A DNA stretch of 63,285 nt from Shewanella profunda (GCF_023283765.1 NZ_JAKILG010000026.1:1-63285), one strand, 5' to 3'. Positions 1 to 9,207 are shown, counted from the first letter of the stretch. Notes: generated from the letters alone by a model not told the origin. Numbers and translations: made by a program.

Positions 1-43
1 AGTGTGGGGTCTCCCCATGTGAGAGTAGGTCATCGCCAAGCGC
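1..43 (+). rRNA. rrf: 5S ribosomal RNA, 3' end (partial)
   Basis: The first ~43 bases match the conserved 3' third of gammaproteobacterial 5S rRNA, including the GGGGTCTCCCC hairpin and the GAGAGTAGG segment. The gene is cut by the left edge, so the rest of an rRNA operon should lie upstream. The exact mature 3' end is uncertain by a base or two. Confidence 0.9.
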
Positions 44-70
44 CTAATTATCTTGTAAAGATGTAACTAA

Positions 71-96
71 GCCAGCTGAATAAGCTGGCTTTTTTG
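71..96 (+). terminator. Terminator of the rRNA operon
   Basis: GCCAGCT and AGCTGGC form a perfect stem followed by six T, about 27 bases after the 5S end. This is a standard Rho-independent terminator. Confidence 0.85.
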
Positions 97-230
97 CGTC
101 TGTAATTTGTAAAATCAAGGCACTAAGAACAATTCTGCTTAGCATTTTACTATTCGGTAAGGCAGTAGATTTACTGTTTGAAATGATATTAGGTCGTAAC
201 GTGAGAATTGCTTTACTGAGCTGTAAGTGA

Positions 231-260
231 AGCCGTCAGTTCATAATGAAACTGGCGGCT
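231..260. repeat. Inverted repeat between the rRNA operon and the DUF2057 gene
   Basis: AGCCGTCAGTT (231-241) pairs with AACTGGCGGCT (250-260) across an 8-base loop, with one G-T wobble. There is no T tract on either strand, so it is only a candidate second terminator or an RNA 3' end. Nothing else is recognisable between 97 and 344. Confidence 0.45.
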
Positions 261-344
261 TGGTATACCAAGTAATTTAGCTGTCTCAGCATGAACATAT
301 CACTTTCACGATACTGATTTATTACTGATTTATTACTGATTGAT

Positions 345-1100
345 TCACTGTTGATTTATTTTTGCTTTGAAGCTGGCTTTAGTATCATCATTGGCAAGTT
401 TATACCAATAATCAAGCATCTGACTGATTTCGGTTTGACTCGGTGTGTCAGCCAAAGTGTCTTGGGGATTGGGTTGGTTTTGGTTATTTGCCGAAGTTTC
501 GCTTGGTGCAATCACAGCTGGCGCTACCAAACTGGTTGATGCGACCACTGGTGCTTGGTGCGTCAATGAGGGATTAATGACAGCACTCGATTGTGCTTGA
601 GGCGCAGCAGCTTGGCTTATCATAGCGATTTTTAATGAAGCCGAGCGATCACCAAGATTGTATTGCAGCATCTCGTGTTCAAAATCTCGTCCAATTTGAA
701 GACCATTTTTAATCAATTTATCCTGAGCAACATTTACCGCTTCGTTTCGTGTATTCATCAATGTCACTGTGGGTGAGGTATCAAATTGTTTCGCATCGCG
801 GGCTGAGGTTATTGGGGGAAGTTTGAGGATCAGTGTTTGATCTGACTCATCGAAACGTATGATTAACACGTCAGACTGATAACGTACAGTGTTTGCTTGT
901 TGTCGATATTGAGCTGTATATCTAAAGGCAATTTGATTGATGCCATCGGCTAAGATGAGATCGTCACGATTCAATGACTGTTTGCCATTCACAGTTAATA
1001 ATTCAACGTTTTGAGGGATTTTGAGATTAACATCCGCCATGGCTGGTTGCACTATGCCCAGTATTAGCGCAGTGGTACATAGGATGGAATGATATTTCAT
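345..1100 (-). CDS. DUF2057 (YccT-like) exported protein
   Basis: The 251-residue protein starts with a clear signal peptide (basic MKYH, hydrophobic stretch, cleavage near AMA-DV at ~22), so it should be periplasmic. The mature N-terminal half (about 24-160) fits the DUF2057/YccT family: a predicted beta-rich domain with the segments about the body's response to the gene product (LLTVNGKQ, DGINQIAFRY). E. coli YccT is reported to inhibit curli production; whether that applies here is unknown. Residues ~165-215 are a low-complexity Ala/Ser/Gln/Pro linker, followed by a short helical tail (SQMLDYWYKLAND) that is unusual for the family. The gene stands alone, convergent with the rRNA operon. 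Confidence 0.75.
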   Translation of the reverse strand: MKYHSILCTTALILGIVQPAMADVNLKIPQNVELLTVNGKQSLNRDDLILADGINQIAFRYTAQYRQQANTVRYQSDVLIIRFDESDQTLILKLPPITSARDAKQFDTSPTVTLMNTRNEAVNVAQDKLIKNGLQIGRDFEHEMLQYNLGDRSASLKIAMISQAAAPQAQSSAVINPSLTHQAPVVASTSLVAPAVIAPSETSANNQNQPNPQDTLADTPSQTEISQMLDYWYKLANDDTKASFKAKINQQ

Positions 1101-1242
1101 AAACTTTCTCTTTTATTGCGAGGACGCAGCTAAATAATAAGGGAGATATTTTGGTGACACATCGGCTTAGTCTTTAGTCTGAACCATGATGATCATAATG
1201 GCTAGCAGCTATTTATACGACATAGAGATATAAGCAGGGAAT

Positions 1243-1268
1243 AAAAAAGGCTCACAGGGAGCCTTTTA
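1243..1268 (-). terminator. Terminator of cpdB
   Basis: On the minus strand AAAAGGCTC and GAGCCTTTT form a stem followed by a run of T, 24 bases after the cpdB stop codon. Confidence 0.8.
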
Positions 1269-1291
1269 GTAATTGGTTGTTTTTTATAAGA

Positions 1292-3349
1292 TTATTTGGT
1301 TAAGTCGATGCTGTACACTGCAAAACCAAGTTCATCTTTGCTGAGTTTTTTCATTTCACGTTGTTTATTGGCTTCGATAAAGGCGGCGGCTTTGTCGCTA
1401 TCTTGTGTTTCGAAACGAATATCCAGTGCTACGCTGGTCGTGATGGTTTTAAAATCCCAGTTGTAATCAGCACTTGGATTGACCATACCGTCGTACTTGC
1501 CTGTGGTTTCGTTGTACTGAGATTGCGCTGTGATATAGGCAGCTAGTGCTTCACGGTTGGTGTCAGGTAGTTCGAGTACAACGTGATCACTGCCAGTACC
1601 GGCAAACTTACCGCCAAAGGCACGGTAGTTATTCGATGCGACAATAAATTCTTTCGCAGCAAGTGCTTCACCCGTAATGACATTGCCATTTTCATCTTTA
1701 TAGCTTAAGTCAACGATACGGTTCGCATTGGCATTGATCACGGCACAGTCACGGTCAAATTTGCTCGGCTGAGTCACATCAATTTTGTAAGTTAAGCCAT
1801 CGAGCACATCAAAGTTATAGGTTGGATGACCATCCCAGTTGATTAGGCCTTGTGGTGTCGTTTTTGTTGGATCGATTTGATTAAATTGGTTAGCTGAGCA
1901 TTCGAGCCAATCTTTTAACTCTGCGCCAGTCGCTTTTACTGCAACCATAGTATTGGGATACAGGTACAGATCGGCGGCGTTTTTGAAGGTCAGTGCACCT
2001 TTATCGACTTGGACATATTGATCCGCATCGCTGGTTGTACCGTGACGTCCACCCGCTTTAAATGGTGCTGAGGCCGATAGTACTGGCAGTCCTTGTAATG
2101 CTGAAGGTAATTTCGCTTTAACGTTAGCGATTTGCGCATCGGAAACGATTTGTACCGTTGGATCGTCCTGCACTAACGTGAGGAAGCTATACATATCCGC
2201 CGCGGCAACACCGATGGGTTCATCCACAAAGGCGAGTGTGCCTTGGTGTTCTGTTGCTACAGCATCGTGAATGGCGGCATCAGCTTCAACCAATGGTGTT
2301 TTATTTGTGCCATCGTAAATTGGTTTGGCTTGAGTTGTGGCACTGATGACATTCCATTTGCCACCTTTACGTTCAAGTTTGAAGTCAACAACCCCTAAGT
2401 TATCACCCCAACGGCCTGGCATAACGGCTGGTACGCCGTTGAGTAGACCCTTAGTCACATCGGTATTGGGGAGATCTGCATATTTGGCATCGGGGAAAAT
2501 TGAGTGGCTGTGGCCGAATAAAATAGCGTTAATACCTTCCACATTAGTTAATGCATAGGTGGCATTTTCAGCCATAGCATCGCCAGGGTTTTCTGTTGAA
2601 CCAATGCCAGAGTGAGGAATCGCAATAATAAGATCAGCGCCTTTGGCTTTCATTTCTGGCACATATTTCTTCGCAGTTTCCACTATATCTTCAACAGTGA
2701 CTTTGCCATTGAGATTCTGCTTATCCCACAGTAAAATTTGCGGTGGCACAAACCCAATGTAACCAATTTTAATGGTTTGATCATTTCCTTCGCTGTCGAT
2801 GATGTGTTTTTCTTTGATGATATAAGGGGTGAATAAATGTTCACCTTTTTTGACATCATTCCAACAACCATTATCATCAGCACAATAAACGTTGGAGTTT
2901 ATATAGGGAAAATCTGCACCACTAATGGATTTATTTAAGAAATCTAAACCGTAGTTAAATTCATGGTTACCTATATTACCTACTTCGTAATCTAAAAGGT
3001 TCATGGCTTTATAGGCTGGGTGAACATCACCCGTTTGCAGACCAACTTTGGCCATATAGTCGCCCATTGGGCTGCCTTGTAGCAGATCGCCGTTATCGAC
3101 GAGTACGCTGTTTTTAGCTTCATTGCGAGCAGCATGGATTAAGCTGGCGGTACGAGCGAGACCGATAGTCGGATCATCTTTACCACTGTAGTAGTTGAAA
3201 TCCATGATATTTGTGTGCAGATCTGTAGTTTCTAGTACCCGTAAATCTGCTTGAACATCAGGTTGAATAATAGTGTCGTCATCTGATCCACAGGCACTTA
3301 CGCCAAGGGCTGCAGTGATCATTACTGCAAGTATTTTTTTATTTAACAT
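1292..3349 (-). CDS. cpdB: 2',3'-cyclic-nucleotide 2'-phosphodiesterase / 3'-nucleotidase CpdB, lipoprotein form
   Basis: A 685-residue 5'-nucleotidase/CpdB-family enzyme that hydrolyses 2',3'-cyclic nucleotides and 3'-nucleotides outside the cytoplasm, letting the cell use RNA breakdown products. The N-terminal calcineurin-like metal domain carries LETTDLHTN (the D-x-H site), NGDLLQG, GNHEFNYG and FGHSHSIFP, the expected ligands of the two-metal centre. The C-terminal 5'-nucleotidase domain has the nucleotide-binding aromatic segment around NYRAFGG. The start shows a lipobox (VSAC at ~17-20) followed by GSDDD, so the enzyme is probably lipid-anchored rather than freely periplasmic as in E. 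coli. It is transcribed alone, with a terminator after it. Confidence 0.92.
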   Translation of the reverse strand: MLNKKILAVMITAALGVSACGSDDDTIIQPDVQADLRVLETTDLHTNIMDFNYYSGKDDPTIGLARTASLIHAARNEAKNSVLVDNGDLLQGSPMGDYMAKVGLQTGDVHPAYKAMNLLDYEVGNIGNHEFNYGLDFLNKSISGADFPYINSNVYCADDNGCWNDVKKGEHLFTPYIIKEKHIIDSEGNDQTIKIGYIGFVPPQILLWDKQNLNGKVTVEDIVETAKKYVPEMKAKGADLIIAIPHSGIGSTENPGDAMAENATYALTNVEGINAILFGHSHSIFPDAKYADLPNTDVTKGLLNGVPAVMPGRWGDNLGVVDFKLERKGGKWNVISATTQAKPIYDGTNKTPLVEADAAIHDAVATEHQGTLAFVDEPIGVAAADMYSFLTLVQDDPTVQIVSDAQIANVKAKLPSALQGLPVLSASAPFKAGGRHGTTSDADQYVQVDKGALTFKNAADLYLYPNTMVAVKATGAELKDWLECSANQFNQIDPTKTTPQGLINWDGHPTYNFDVLDGLTYKIDVTQPSKFDRDCAVINANANRIVDLSYKDENGNVITGEALAAKEFIVASNNYRAFGGKFAGTGSDHVVLELPDTNREALAAYITAQSQYNETTGKYDGMVNPSADYNWDFKTITTSVALDIRFETQDSDKAAAFIEANKQREMKKLSKDELGFAVYSIDLTK

Positions 3350-3498
3350 AGTTATCTCTATTTATTTTTCTTTGACCCCAATGCATGTTCCTTAAAAGAG
3401 CATGCCCATCATCCTGTTAATTAGCAGTAAGTTAACTGTTGAGTTAATTCGTTACTAAGTTAACGGACGGGAATTATAAAGACATTTGATGATCTGAA

Positions 3499-3514
3499 TG
3501 TGACATTAATCAGA
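3499..3514 (-). promoter_or_regulatory. Candidate CRP-type site upstream of cpdB
   Basis: TGTGA, six bases, then TCAGA resembles the CRP consensus (TGTGA-N6-TCACA) with one weak half. A second half-like TGTGAC lies at ~3533. The site is 150 bp upstream of cpdB. This is a match by eye only. Confidence 0.3.
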
Positions 3515-3723
3515 GAAAAGCTGTTTCAAATTGTGACAATAAGTGTGTTTGCTTAAATAGTCAGCAATGGTGATATCGGGATTTGTCTGCGAAGGATGTC
3601 ATTTAATTCCGTTATACATAAGGTGATACAAATTAATCTGTCTGAGGAATGGGAATACTTGGCTGATATACGCGTTACTTGTTAAGGTAGTTTGTCCAAA
3701 TCGATATTCATATCGACAGGTTT

Positions 3724-3985
3724 AGGGCGTATTGACGTTTTTAGATTAAATTTTGTTCACTCTGGCAAGCTTGTGCTCACGAAACGAGAAATGAAGTTTA
3801 GTATGCCAAATAAATGGCGACCTAAAAGAGTCAGAACTTGCCAGACGAGCCCTTCGCGCAGCATTTTGCTGGCTTTTCTGCTACCTTATCGCTCATTAAT
3901 GTGGAATAACTACACTGCATGGCCCCACCTTGTATAAAAGAGCGCTAAATCGCAGCAAAAATAACCTGAAACGTCAACATGCCCC
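3724..3985. repeat. MITE-like inverted-repeat element, copy 1
   Basis: The ends AGGGCGTATTGACGTTT and (reverse complement of the right end) GGGGCATGTTGACGTTT are imperfect terminal inverted repeats. The whole 262 bp matches the segment 7278-7556 in inverted orientation; the best conserved block is TTCACTCTGGCAAG with its AATTTTG flank. It has no coding capacity. No target duplication survives, and the two copies have diverged considerably, so this is probably an old insertion. Confidence 0.75.
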
Positions 3986-4092
3986 AGTGTTCATTGAAAT
4001 AGATCGTTGTTAAAGATAAAGCCAAAATCGTTAGCTCGCACCTTTCACCTTAAAATACAATCGAAAGGGCAGCAAAACTTAAGGGAGTTCAT

Positions 4093-6237
4093 ATGTGTAA
4101 GTCTGTTATTACTACCGCCGTAGCTGCGGCTTTGTTACTTGGCGCTTGTTCAGACAAGCCAGCCGCAAATACCGATGAAGCCAAAAATGCCGTTGCCACT
4201 CAAACGGCTGTCAAAGCTGAAGCGACTAACGTGCTATTGAGCAAAAGCCCGCTTCAAGATCAAGCTCCACAATTTAATCTTATCCATTCCACAGATTATG
4301 CTCCGGCTTTTGAGCAGGCTATCAAAGCTCATGAGGCTGAAATTGCTGCGATTATGAATAACAAACAAACGGCCACCTTCGCTAATACTATTCTCGCGCT
4401 GGAAACTTCGGGTGAATTATTAACGCGTGTGTCGCGCACCTTCTTTAATCTTGCTGGCTTGATTTCAGATGATACCTTTCAGAAAACAGAAGCGGATCTA
4501 GCCCCTAAGCTCTCGGCTCACAGAGATAATATTTATTTAGATCCTGTGTTATTCACCCGTGTTGAAGCGGTTTATCTGCAAAAGGAGAGTTTCAATGCGG
4601 AAGATCAGCGTTTAGTCGAATATTACTACGCGCAGTTTGTGCGTGCGGGGGCAAAGTTGTCCGCCGAAGATAAGGCGAAGATGCGTGACTATAATGCCGA
4701 GCTTGCCACCTTAGCGACAGATTTTTCACAGAACAGCTTAAAATCCTTTAAAGATGATGTGGTTATCATTACTGATAAAGCCCAGTTAGACGGATTATCA
4801 GAAAGCGAAATTTCGACCTTAGCCGCTGCGGCTAAGGCGGCGGGTAAAACGGGATATCTTATCAATTTAGTTAACACTACGCGCCAACCAATATTATCTA
4901 GCTTAAATAACCGTGAACTGCGCCAAAGAGTATGGGAAGCTTCGGCTCACAGGTCTGTGATAACGAATGGTCCATTAATTGTCAAAATGGCACAAATTCG
5001 CGCTAAAAAAGCTAACTTACTCGGCTTTGACACTTGGGCATCCTATGCGGTTGCCGATCAAATGGCGAAAACGCCAGTAGCGGTATACGAAATCCTTGAT
5101 GACTTAGCACCAAAGGCCTTGGCACGCGCCAAAGTGGAAGCGGCTGATATCCAAGCCGAGATTAAAAAGGCGGGAGGTGATTTTGAACTGCAGCCTTGGG
5201 ATTGGGCGTATTACGCAGATAAAGTGCGTAAAGAGAAATACTCCCTCGATGAGAGCAGCATTAAACCCTATTTTGAGTTTAATACTGTGCTGCAGGACGG
5301 GCTGTTTTTCGCGATGCACAAACTTTATGGGATAAGTATAAAGTCTCGTACCGATTTGCCTGTATGGCATTCCGATGTATTAGCTTTTGAAGTCTTTGAT
5401 AAAGATAACAGTTCTATTGGGCTATTTTACCTTGACCCCTATGCCCGTGAAGGTAAAGGCGGTGGCGCTTGGATGGACGAATTTGTTACGCAAAGCGCTC
5501 TGCTAGGGACTAAACCTGTAGTCTATAACGCGCTTAATATTCCAAAGCCAGCCGATGGTCCAACCTTAATGACCTTCGATGAAGTGACCACTATGTTCCA
5601 TGAAATGGGTCATGGGATACACGGTTTATTTTCTAAGGTGAAATATCCAAGTGTGGCTGGGACCTCTACCGCGCGTGACTTTGTGGAGTTTCCATCACAA
5701 GTTAACGAAGATTGGAATATCGACCCAATCGTTATTGCAAACTATGCGAAACATTACAAAACGGGAGAACCTATTCCTAAGGCGTTGCTCGATAAGATCT
5801 TAGCCTCGAATAAGTTTGGCCAAGGTTTTGATACTGTCGAGTATTTATCTGCAGCAATTTTAGATATGGAGTGGCATTCTATCAGCGCCGATACTCAAAT
5901 CAGCGATGTAGAAAAATTTGAGCAGCAAGTATTAGCCAAACATGGCCTCGATTTTGCGCCTATTCCACCACGTTATAAATCGAGTTATTTTAGCCACGCC
6001 TTTGCGGGTGGATATTCTGCTGGGTATTATGCCTATCTTTGGACTGAAGTGTTTGCCGCCGATGCTTTTGCTTACATGGGGGAACAGGGTGGACTAAATC
6101 AGGATAATGGCGATAAATTCCGTGATGCCGTTTTATCTAAAGGCAATAGTGAAGATTTAATGCAGAATTATATTCAGTTTACGGGCCAGAAACCGACGAC
6201 TGACGCATTGTTAAAACGCCGTGGTTTAGTTAACTAA
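4093..6237 (+). CDS. M3-family peptidase (dipeptidyl carboxypeptidase type), lipoprotein
   Basis: A 714-residue zinc metallopeptidase of the M3 (thimet/Dcp) family, expected to trim short peptides in the cell envelope. The zinc site FHEMGHGIHG puts His503, Glu504 and His507 in place, and the third ligand is the Glu in RDFVEFPSQ (~532). The C-terminal PRYKSSYFSHAFAGGYSAGYY motif is the M3 substrate-binding segment. The N-terminus (MCKSVITTAVAAALLLGAC) is a lipoprotein signal with the lipid Cys near 19, unlike the cytoplasmic Dcp of E. coli. A poorly conserved Ala/Thr-rich spacer follows. A paralogue with the same layout lies at 58720-60918. Single gene with its own terminator; AGGGAG precedes the ATG. 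Confidence 0.92.
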   Translation: MCKSVITTAVAAALLLGACSDKPAANTDEAKNAVATQTAVKAEATNVLLSKSPLQDQAPQFNLIHSTDYAPAFEQAIKAHEAEIAAIMNNKQTATFANTILALETSGELLTRVSRTFFNLAGLISDDTFQKTEADLAPKLSAHRDNIYLDPVLFTRVEAVYLQKESFNAEDQRLVEYYYAQFVRAGAKLSAEDKAKMRDYNAELATLATDFSQNSLKSFKDDVVIITDKAQLDGLSESEISTLAAAAKAAGKTGYLINLVNTTRQPILSSLNNRELRQRVWEASAHRSVITNGPLIVKMAQIRAKKANLLGFDTWASYAVADQMAKTPVAVYEILDDLAPKALARAKVEAADIQAEIKKAGGDFELQPWDWAYYADKVRKEKYSLDESSIKPYFEFNTVLQDGLFFAMHKLYGISIKSRTDLPVWHSDVLAFEVFDKDNSSIGLFYLDPYAREGKGGGAWMDEFVTQSALLGTKPVVYNALNIPKPADGPTLMTFDEVTTMFHEMGHGIHGLFSKVKYPSVAGTSTARDFVEFPSQVNEDWNIDPIVIANYAKHYKTGEPIPKALLDKILASNKFGQGFDTVEYLSAAILDMEWHSISADTQISDVEKFEQQVLAKHGLDFAPIPPRYKSSYFSHAFAGGYSAGYYAYLWTEVFAADAFAYMGEQGGLNQDNGDKFRDAVLSKGNSEDLMQNYIQFTGQKPTTDALLKRRGLVN

Positions 6238-6256
6238 TTTTTCATGGTATAGCAGC

Positions 6257-6292
6257 AAAAGGCTTGATGGGGTAACTATCAAGCCTTTTTTG
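6257..6292 (+). terminator. Terminator after the M3 peptidase gene
   Basis: AAAAGGCTTGA and TCAAGCCTTTT form a stem that ends in TTTTTTG. Confidence 0.85.
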
Positions 6293-6457
6293 TTTTATTG
6301 TATTTCCTACGTCTTTACTCTAGAATCTGGCCAGATTTGACTGTGGGATATGTTCTATATCTCGTATCGACGCCCCTCGAAAATCAGGCTCAACCCCTCC
6401 TTCTTTTGAGCCCTTGAGTACAGCAAAAGCGTAGCTTCTTTTTTGGATGTAGCATAA

Positions 6458-7081
6458 ATGGTTTCGCAATTAAGTGAAGCAATGCTGGATGTGATCGCTG
6501 ACGCCTTGGTAGATAAAGGCTATATATTTTTAACTGACTTAGTTCCCCATCATATTAGCCAAGTTTTATTAGATAAAATTCAAACTACAGATGTGCATGA
6601 GTTGAAAGCCGCATCTATTGGCCGCGGTGTGGATCAACAATTAAATCCTGATATTCGCCGCGATAGGATCCAGTGGTTAGAGGAGCAAAATGAGCCCGAT
6701 GTCTTGTATCTCGATTTGATGACGCAGTTAAAAAACGGCTTAAATCGTCGCTTGTTTATGGGGCTATTCGACTATGAAAGCCATTATGCCGTGTATCAAC
6801 CGGACGCTTTTTATAGGAAGCATGTTGATGCCTTAAAAGGTAGCCAAAATCGCATCTTGACTACGGTGTTTTTTTTAAACCCCGATTGGAAAGAAGCCGA
6901 TTGTGGTGAATTGATTATTTATGATGAACGGGATAACGAGTTAGAACGTATTCCCCCTAAAATGGGGCATTTTGTGATTTTTCTCAGTGAGCGTTTTCCC
7001 CATGAAGTCACCAAAACTCGAGCACAGCGTAATAGTATTGCGGGTTGGTTTAGGGTGAGTAACAGCGTCCATGGTTTTTGA
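6458..7081 (+). CDS. 2-oxoglutarate/Fe(II)-dependent oxygenase (SM-20/prolyl-hydroxylase-like)
   Basis: A 207-residue protein with the prolyl 4-hydroxylase fold. The iron site is KHVDALKG (HxD at about residues 117-119) plus the His of FPHEV (~187), and the Arg of RNSIAGWFR should bind 2-oxoglutarate. The C-terminal GWFRV is shared with SM-20-related bacterial hydroxylases, some of which modify translation factors; the substrate here cannot be read from the sequence. It is a single gene with a terminator directly after it. The ATG at 6458 has no strong Shine-Dalgarno sequence. Confidence 0.85.
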   Translation: MVSQLSEAMLDVIADALVDKGYIFLTDLVPHHISQVLLDKIQTTDVHELKAASIGRGVDQQLNPDIRRDRIQWLEEQNEPDVLYLDLMTQLKNGLNRRLFMGLFDYESHYAVYQPDAFYRKHVDALKGSQNRILTTVFFLNPDWKEADCGELIIYDERDNELERIPPKMGHFVIFLSERFPHEVTKTRAQRNSIAGWFRVSNSVHGF

Positions 7082-7095
7082 TAGGTCACGCAGGC

Positions 7096-7123
7096 TAAAA
7101 ATGGTGCACTTGCGCCATTTTTA
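7096..7123 (+). terminator. Terminator after the oxygenase gene
   Basis: TAAAAATGGTGC pairs with GCGCCATTTTTA (one wobble); the A-rich and T-rich arms would let it work in both directions. Confidence 0.75.
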
Positions 7124-7277
7124 ACTTGGTTTAGCCCGTTTAGAAATTGTAGTTTATCGATAATATTGTTGTTGTATTTCAACTTATCGATATGTTTTTA
7201 CCTCTTTCATTCCTTCATGCTTTAAGCATATTCATCAATACGTCATTTTCTAATGGGAAGCTTAAGGCGGCAGCATT

Positions 7278-7556
7278 AGGATGTACTGACGTTTCAGGGG
7301 GGATTTTTGTGGCTTTGGTGCTTTTTATGTAAGACGAAGCTTGAGTGGAGTAGTTGTCCTAGATTAATGGGCGATAACGTAGTGGAAATGCCAATCCAAT
7401 GCTGCCAGAAGAGGTTGTCTGGCAAGGCCTAGCTCTCAGTTTATTTAACTAAAAGCTGCTCGTCATTTGCGTCAACAACGACACTTCACTCCTCGTTTTG
7501 CGAGCAAAAACTTGCCAGAGTGAACAAAATTTAATCTCGAAACGTCAATATGCCCT
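7278..7556. repeat. MITE-like inverted-repeat element, copy 2
   Basis: A 279-bp copy of the element at 3724-3985, inverted relative to it. The right end (reverse complement AGGGCATATTGACGTTTCGA) and left end (AGGATGTACTGACGTTTCAG) are imperfect inverted repeats. The interior matches along its full length with small indels. There is no reading frame and no obvious target duplication. The gap 7124-7277 before it holds no recognisable feature. Confidence 0.75.
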
Positions 7557-7675
7557 TGGACTCATTTATCCAAATCACCCTGAAAATAGAGTGTTTTTTT
7601 ATTATCGTTTAATGTTAGGCTAGATAAAAATGTGCGCAATAACACACTTTTAAATCATCTAACGGAGGCGATACT

Positions 7676-8278
7676 GTGGGCTGTGAAGATAACTTAGGTT
7701 GTTTAAGTGGTGAGCATGTAGTGCTTGAGCCTTTATCTTTGTCCCATGTGGCGGCATTGAGTTTGGCGGTAGCGGATGGTGAGCTGTGGCGTTTGTGGTA
7801 TACCAGCGTACCGGAACCCTGTGAGATGAAAGCCTATGTGGCCCAAGCGCTTGAAGAATCGCAGCGGGGTGAAAGTTTTCCTTTTGCCGTTCGCGATAGG
7901 ATCTCAGGTCAGATTGTGGGTTGTACGCGTATTTGCCACTGGGAGAGTGAACATCGTCACCTTGAGATTGGTTACACTTGGTATGCAAAACGTGCTCAAC
8001 GTACGGGGATTAATACCGAATCTAAATTGCTATTGTTGACCTTTGCCTTTGAGACCTTAGATGCCATTGCCGTTGAATTTCGTACCCATTGGCATAATCA
8101 AGCTTCACGCCAAGCCATTGTACGACTGGGTGCCAAACAAGATGGAGTATTACGCAATAATAGGATCCTCAAGGATGGCACCATTCGCGATACTGTTGTT
8201 TATTCTATTATCGATACTGAATGGTCAACGGTTAAATCTGGCCTGCAATTTCGATTGAGACAGAGATCTGTAATCTAA
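7676..8278 (+). CDS. GNAT N-acetyltransferase, RimJ/RimL type
   Basis: A 200-residue GNAT protein of the RimJ/RimL branch, which transfers acetyl from acetyl-CoA to an amino group. Residues ~15-180 show the order expected for the family: LEPLSLSHV (N-terminal strand), PFAVRDRISGQIVGCTRI, EIGYTWYAKRAQRTGINTESK (acetyl-CoA loop region) and NQASRQAIVRLGAKQDGVLRN. The start is GTG, supported by GGAGG seven bases upstream. The substrate is not recognisable. A second, unrelated GNAT gene follows 31 bases later, so the two are probably co-transcribed. Confidence 0.85.
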   Translation: MGCEDNLGCLSGEHVVLEPLSLSHVAALSLAVADGELWRLWYTSVPEPCEMKAYVAQALEESQRGESFPFAVRDRISGQIVGCTRICHWESEHRHLEIGYTWYAKRAQRTGINTESKLLLLTFAFETLDAIAVEFRTHWHNQASRQAIVRLGAKQDGVLRNNRILKDGTIRDTVVYSIIDTEWSTVKSGLQFRLRQRSVI

Positions 8279-8309
8279 TCGTTTATATTAGAAAAGTTAG
8301 GAAACATAG

Positions 8310-8774
8310 ATGGCGAGCATTATTACTCAAGCTGATGTCACTTATAGCCATGAAGTTGCAGTATTATTTAATGAATATCGGCAGTTCTATGGGTGTAGTG
8401 ATAATTTTGCAGCAGCGCAGCAGTTTATCCACGCGCGGTTACTCGAACGCTCGTCTGTGGTGTTTATTGCACGGGATAGCCAAGGTTCAGGTCTTGGTTT
8501 TGTGCAGTTATATCCTTGTTTTTCATCGCTGCGATTAGCCCCAATTTTGATCTTGAATGATGTATTTGTGACTCAACATGCCCGTTGTGTGGGTATTGGT
8601 CGAGCTTTAGTGCAGCGGGTAGCTGATTACGCTAAGGAACAAAATATCAGTTATTTGATCTTAGAGACTCAAAGGGATAATCGCCGTGCTCAAGGGTTCT
8701 ATGAGGCATTAGGCTTTGTGCGAAACCAAGATTTTTTTACCTACGAGCTTGAGATCCACTCAGGGCTTAGGTAG
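8310..8774 (+). CDS. GNAT N-acetyltransferase
   Basis: A 154-residue single-domain GNAT protein. The core acetyl-CoA motif is LNDVFVTQHARCVGIGRALVQRVADYA (R-x-x-G-I-G-R-A at about 92-99), and the C-terminal ETQRDNRRAQGFYEALGF is the usual last helix-strand. It resembles small acetyltransferases acting on amines or antibiotics, but the substrate is unknown. It follows the RimJ/RimL-type gene closely and precedes an exported protein gene by 37 bases. TAGGAAAC before the ATG is a reasonable ribosome-binding site. Confidence 0.85.
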   Translation: MASIITQADVTYSHEVAVLFNEYRQFYGCSDNFAAAQQFIHARLLERSSVVFIARDSQGSGLGFVQLYPCFSSLRLAPILILNDVFVTQHARCVGIGRALVQRVADYAKEQNISYLILETQRDNRRAQGFYEALGFVRNQDFFTYELEIHSGLR

Positions 8775-8811
8775 GTTTATTCGTTATTGCTAATAAAAAG
8801 GAAACACAACC

Positions 8812-9207
8812 ATGTTAAAAGCGTTAGTCATAGGTGGCTTAGCCTTAAGTGCAAGTACTGCAGTATTGGCAGGCGAAGCAGAAAAGGCTTTTAGTAATGA
8901 AGTCATCGAATGTGCCGCTTATTATCAGATAAGTTCGGAAGCGATAGGGGCGATGAATGCACCACAGATGCAGGCCGTTGGTGAGCGTTTAAAGAATTCG
9001 AAAATTCAGGCAGAGAACCTTGCTAAGCAATACAGTTCAGAAGCGGAAGTCACTCAAGCTATTGCCGATGCCAAAGCGCGCCAAATTCAGAGTCTTGGAG
9101 GTTCAAGTAATTTAGGTCCCTTGATGGGCAAATATAAAAATGAATGTCAAACCATATTGGCAGAACCGCAAAAACGGTTAGATTACTGGATTATGGCAAC
9201 CATGTAG
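8812..9207 (+). CDS. Small exported protein of unknown function
   Basis: A 131-residue protein with a clean signal peptide (MLKALVIGGLALSASTAVLAG, cleavage after VLA at ~20). The mature part is mostly helical, with two Cys residues (in ECAAYY and NECQT) that could form a disulfide in the periplasm. I recognise no family. AAAGGAAA precedes the ATG; a terminator follows, so this may be the last gene of an acetyltransferase operon. Confidence 0.75.
   Translation: MLKALVIGGLALSASTAVLAGEAEKAFSNEVIECAAYYQISSEAIGAMNAPQMQAVGERLKNSKIQAENLAKQYSSEAEVTQAIADAKARQIQSLGGSSNLGPLMGKYKNECQTILAEPQKRLDYWIMATM

Larger units (their letters stand above)
3350..4092. other. 743-bp intergenic region between divergent cpdB and M3 peptidase genes
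   Basis: It holds the cpdB upstream region (3350-3700), a small palindrome TCGATA-TTCA-TATCGA (3701-3716), the inverted-repeat element at 3724-3985 and the promoter side of the M3 peptidase. The only open frame is short, lies across the repeat element and lacks a ribosome-binding site, so I see no gene here. Confidence 0.7.

Noticed and set aside
3692..3937. 81-codon open frame on the plus strand
   Set aside because: It lies across the inverted-repeat element at 3724-3985, lacks a ribosome-binding site and has no recognisable protein features.
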